From positions 1-7,666 of the forward strand of contig JAURNO010000424.1 in assembly GCA_030830145.1 (NCBI GenBank): a DNA stretch of 7,666 nt. The letters run 5' to 3'. The notes under the pieces are model-generated. The model ran no database searches and had not been told where the DNA came from. It saw nothing but the letters and a program-made list of their open reading frames with translations. The DNA is from Verrucomicrobiota bacterium. GTDB taxonomy: Bacteria > Verrucomicrobiota > Verrucomicrobiia > Opitutales > Seribacteraceae. The translations under genes and the position numbers were made by a program. Shown piece by piece: positions 6,509 through 7,666 of the stretch. How positions within the stretch are numbered: the first letter of the stretch is position 1; the number at the start of each line of letters is the position of its first letter.

Positions 6509-6572
6509 ATAGGAATAGCGGTTGGTTGCCCAAAAAGCAACCCCAAGCCGTGTCATAAAATCAGAATGCCTC
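6509..6572 (-). other. Non-coding spacer with a short hairpin after the oxidoreductase gene
   Basis: This stretch follows the stop of the oxidoreductase on the minus strand. It contains GGTTGC (6524-6529) and GCAACC (6537-6542) as 6-bp arms around a 7-nt loop. No T-run follows on the minus strand, so it is not a convincing intrinsic terminator. No gene is visible here. A weak promoter-like pair (TTGGGC, 16 nt, TATATG) reads toward the small gene, but I do not trust it. Confidence 0.3.
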
Positions 6573-7565
6573 TTACCAGTTGGCCCGCAGGGCGACTTTG
6601 CCCATGGCCTGACCTGACTCTAGAGCATCATGGGCCCGGCCCACCTCCTGAAAATCGAAAACCTCCTCATGCACGAGCGGCCTGAGTTTGCTTCCCTCCA
6701 CTAAGCTCGTCAATTCCCCGAGTATTTCCCCGTGCCTTTCCCGGCCTTCGTCACGAAGGATGGGCAGGAGCATGAAGACGACATGCAGACTCAGGCTTTT
6801 GATATGGACAGGGGTCAGATCATGGGTGGATCGGGCGGCAATCGAAACCACGCTCCCACCGATCCGGGCCGCTTGAAAGGAATCATCCAGGCACTTTCCC
6901 CCAACCGTATCGAAAACGACATCGTACCCTGCTCCTTGCGTTTCACTTTGCAGGTACGCTTCCACTCCGGTTTGTTTGTAATTGATCATTCGGTCGGCTC
7001 CCAGTTCGCGTCCAATCCCCATCTTATGATCATCGGATGCCGTGGCATGAACCTCGGCTCCAAAGGCCTTGGCCAATTGAAGCCCTAGGTGACCGACACC
7101 GCCGCAGGATGCATGAACGAGAACTCTTTGACCTGCCCTTATCTGAGCCCGGTCAATCAAGCCATTCCAGGCGGTAATACCGACAAGGGGCAGGGTGGCC
7201 GCCTCCACCATCGAGAGGTTGCTCGGCTTTGTTGAAAGTAGCCGGGCATCCGCCAAGGCATATTCCGACAAAACCCCGGGCATTCCTTTGAATCCGCCCA
7301 CGCAGCCATAAACTTCGTCTCCCTCGCCAAAACCTTCCACCCCTTCGCCAACTTGGCTCACCGTTCCCGCCAAGTCTCCATGCAAAACCCCGGGCAGGTC
7401 CGGGCCGACAGGCAAAAGCCCCTGGCGAATCTTGTAGTCCACCGGGTTAACGCTCGAAGCAGCCACTTTGACCAAAACATGACCCGGGCAAATCTCCGGC
7501 ATGGGAATTTCTCCGATGGAAAATCCCGCTGTACTTCCGTGCTCCTGAAGAAGAATGGCTTTCAT
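6573..7565 (-). CDS. Zinc-independent quinone oxidoreductase-like MDR protein (NADPH-dependent)
   Basis: This 330-residue cytosolic medium-chain dehydrogenase/reductase has the usual length for the zeta-crystallin/QOR branch. The N-terminal GroES-like half shows the conserved N40-P-V-D43-Y-K-I-R segment and a G63-D64-x-A-G turn. The Rossmann half shows the nucleotide-binding loop V-L-V-H-A152-S-C-G155-G-V-G158 (AxxGxxG). The GHE catalytic zinc motif and the four-cysteine structural zinc site of alcohol dehydrogenases are missing, which points to the zinc-free branch that reduces quinones or activated alkenes with NADPH. The exact substrate cannot be read from sequence. The ATG at 7565 starts the canonical MKAILLQEHG-type N-terminus, though its ribosome site is weak. 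It lies 29 bp after the DUF1501 stop on the same strand, so read-through transcription is plausible. Nothing suggests truncation or frameshift. Confidence 0.9.
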   Translation of the reverse strand: MKAILLQEHGSTAGFSIGEIPMPEICPGHVLVKVAASSVNPVDYKIRQGLLPVGPDLPGVLHGDLAGTVSQVGEGVEGFGEGDEVYGCVGGFKGMPGVLSEYALADARLLSTKPSNLSMVEAATLPLVGITAWNGLIDRAQIRAGQRVLVHASCGGVGHLGLQLAKAFGAEVHATASDDHKMGIGRELGADRMINYKQTGVEAYLQSETQGAGYDVVFDTVGGKCLDDSFQAARIGGSVVSIAARSTHDLTPVHIKSLSLHVVFMLLPILRDEGRERHGEILGELTSLVEGSKLRPLVHEEVFDFQEVGRAHDALESGQAMGKVALRANW

Positions 7566-7594
7566 GCCTAGAAATCAGAGCTGGGCAACCCCGC

Positions 7595-7666
7595 TCAGGC
7601 AAACAGATCGTGAACGACCCGCCCGGCAACATCGGTCAGTCGAAAGTCCCTGCCCGAGTAACGATA
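7595..7666 (-). CDS. C-terminal end of a DUF1501-family protein (partial, runs off the window)
   Basis: Only the last 23 codons and the TGA stop are present. The residues RDFRLTDVAGRVVHDL followed by F-A and stop match the conserved closing strand of DUF1501 proteins ('GRDFRLTDV.G.VV..L'). These are sulfatase-related secreted or periplasmic proteins that are abundant in Planctomycetota and Verrucomicrobiota, often beside DUF1549/DUF1553 cytochrome genes. Their biochemical role is unproven. The start and main domain lie beyond position 7666. A longer overlapping open frame on the same strand in a different register has no family resemblance and was dismissed. Confidence 0.7.
   Translation of the reverse strand, partial: YRYSGRDFRLTDVAGRVVHDLFA

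Noticed and set aside
6524..6542. Hairpin after the oxidoreductase as an intrinsic terminator.
   Set aside because: The stem is only 6 bp and no T-run follows it on the minus strand; listed only as part of the spacer.
6193..6558. Open reading frames on both strands across the hairpin-rich stretch (plus 6193-6558; minus 6261-6533).
   Set aside because: They overlap the better supported small gene, show no recognisable family or domain pattern, and cross the strong inverted repeats.
6061..6570. Loosely similar 20-mers at 6061-6080 and 6551-6570 (14 of 20 identical) that could be flanking repeats of an inserted cassette.
   Set aside because: The match is imperfect and was found by searching many positions by eye. 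It is not strong enough to define ends or a target-site duplication.

Overview
The window most likely comes from a Verrucomicrobiota-type bacterium of the PVC group, at moderate confidence. The clues are the C-terminal tail of a DUF1501 protein at the right edge, a secreted CE15 (glucuronoyl esterase-like) hydrolase, a secreted PhoD-like phosphatase, weak Shine-Dalgarno signals, and a very large PPi-type PEP carboxykinase. Base composition looks close to balanced and similar across the genes. No rRNA, tRNA, CRISPR array, transposase or complete integrase was found.

Layout. Positions 1-155 are non-coding. They hold what may be the 3' half of a terminator and a candidate extended -10 promoter. 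Positions 156-3632 (+) encode one 1158-residue protein, which I read as a pyrophosphate-dependent phosphoenolpyruvate carboxykinase. This family is easily left as 'hypothetical'. It carries the PEPCK Tyr-x-Gly-x-x-Lys-Lys signature and an Ala-Arg-Val substrate motif, but no recognisable kinase P-loop at the usual place. It converges with a minus-strand series across a 29-bp gap.

Reading down the minus strand from the right edge, the order is: the tail of a DUF1501 protein (7595-7666, partial), a zinc-independent quinone oxidoreductase-like MDR enzyme (6573-7565), a 259-bp non-coding stretch rich in hairpins (6314-6572), an 80-residue solitary domain resembling the N-terminal DNA-binding part of tyrosine integrases (6071-6313), the CE15 esterase (4724-6010) and the PhoD-like phosphatase (3662-4681). 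The esterase and phosphatase are 42 bp apart. They may be co-transcribed and both should be exported, which suggests extracellular polysaccharide and phosphate-ester scavenging. The oxidoreductase and the DUF1501 gene may form another unit.

The part least explained by known families is 6071-6508. It is a chain of hairpins, some mutually exclusive and one looping out the ribosome binding site, directly ahead of the small integrase-like protein, whose own coding sequence contains a 9-bp-arm palindrome. This is the best candidate here for an undescribed element. The other gene in the window of high interest is the PPi-type PEPCK, which links central carbon flux to pyrophosphate rather than ATP or GTP.
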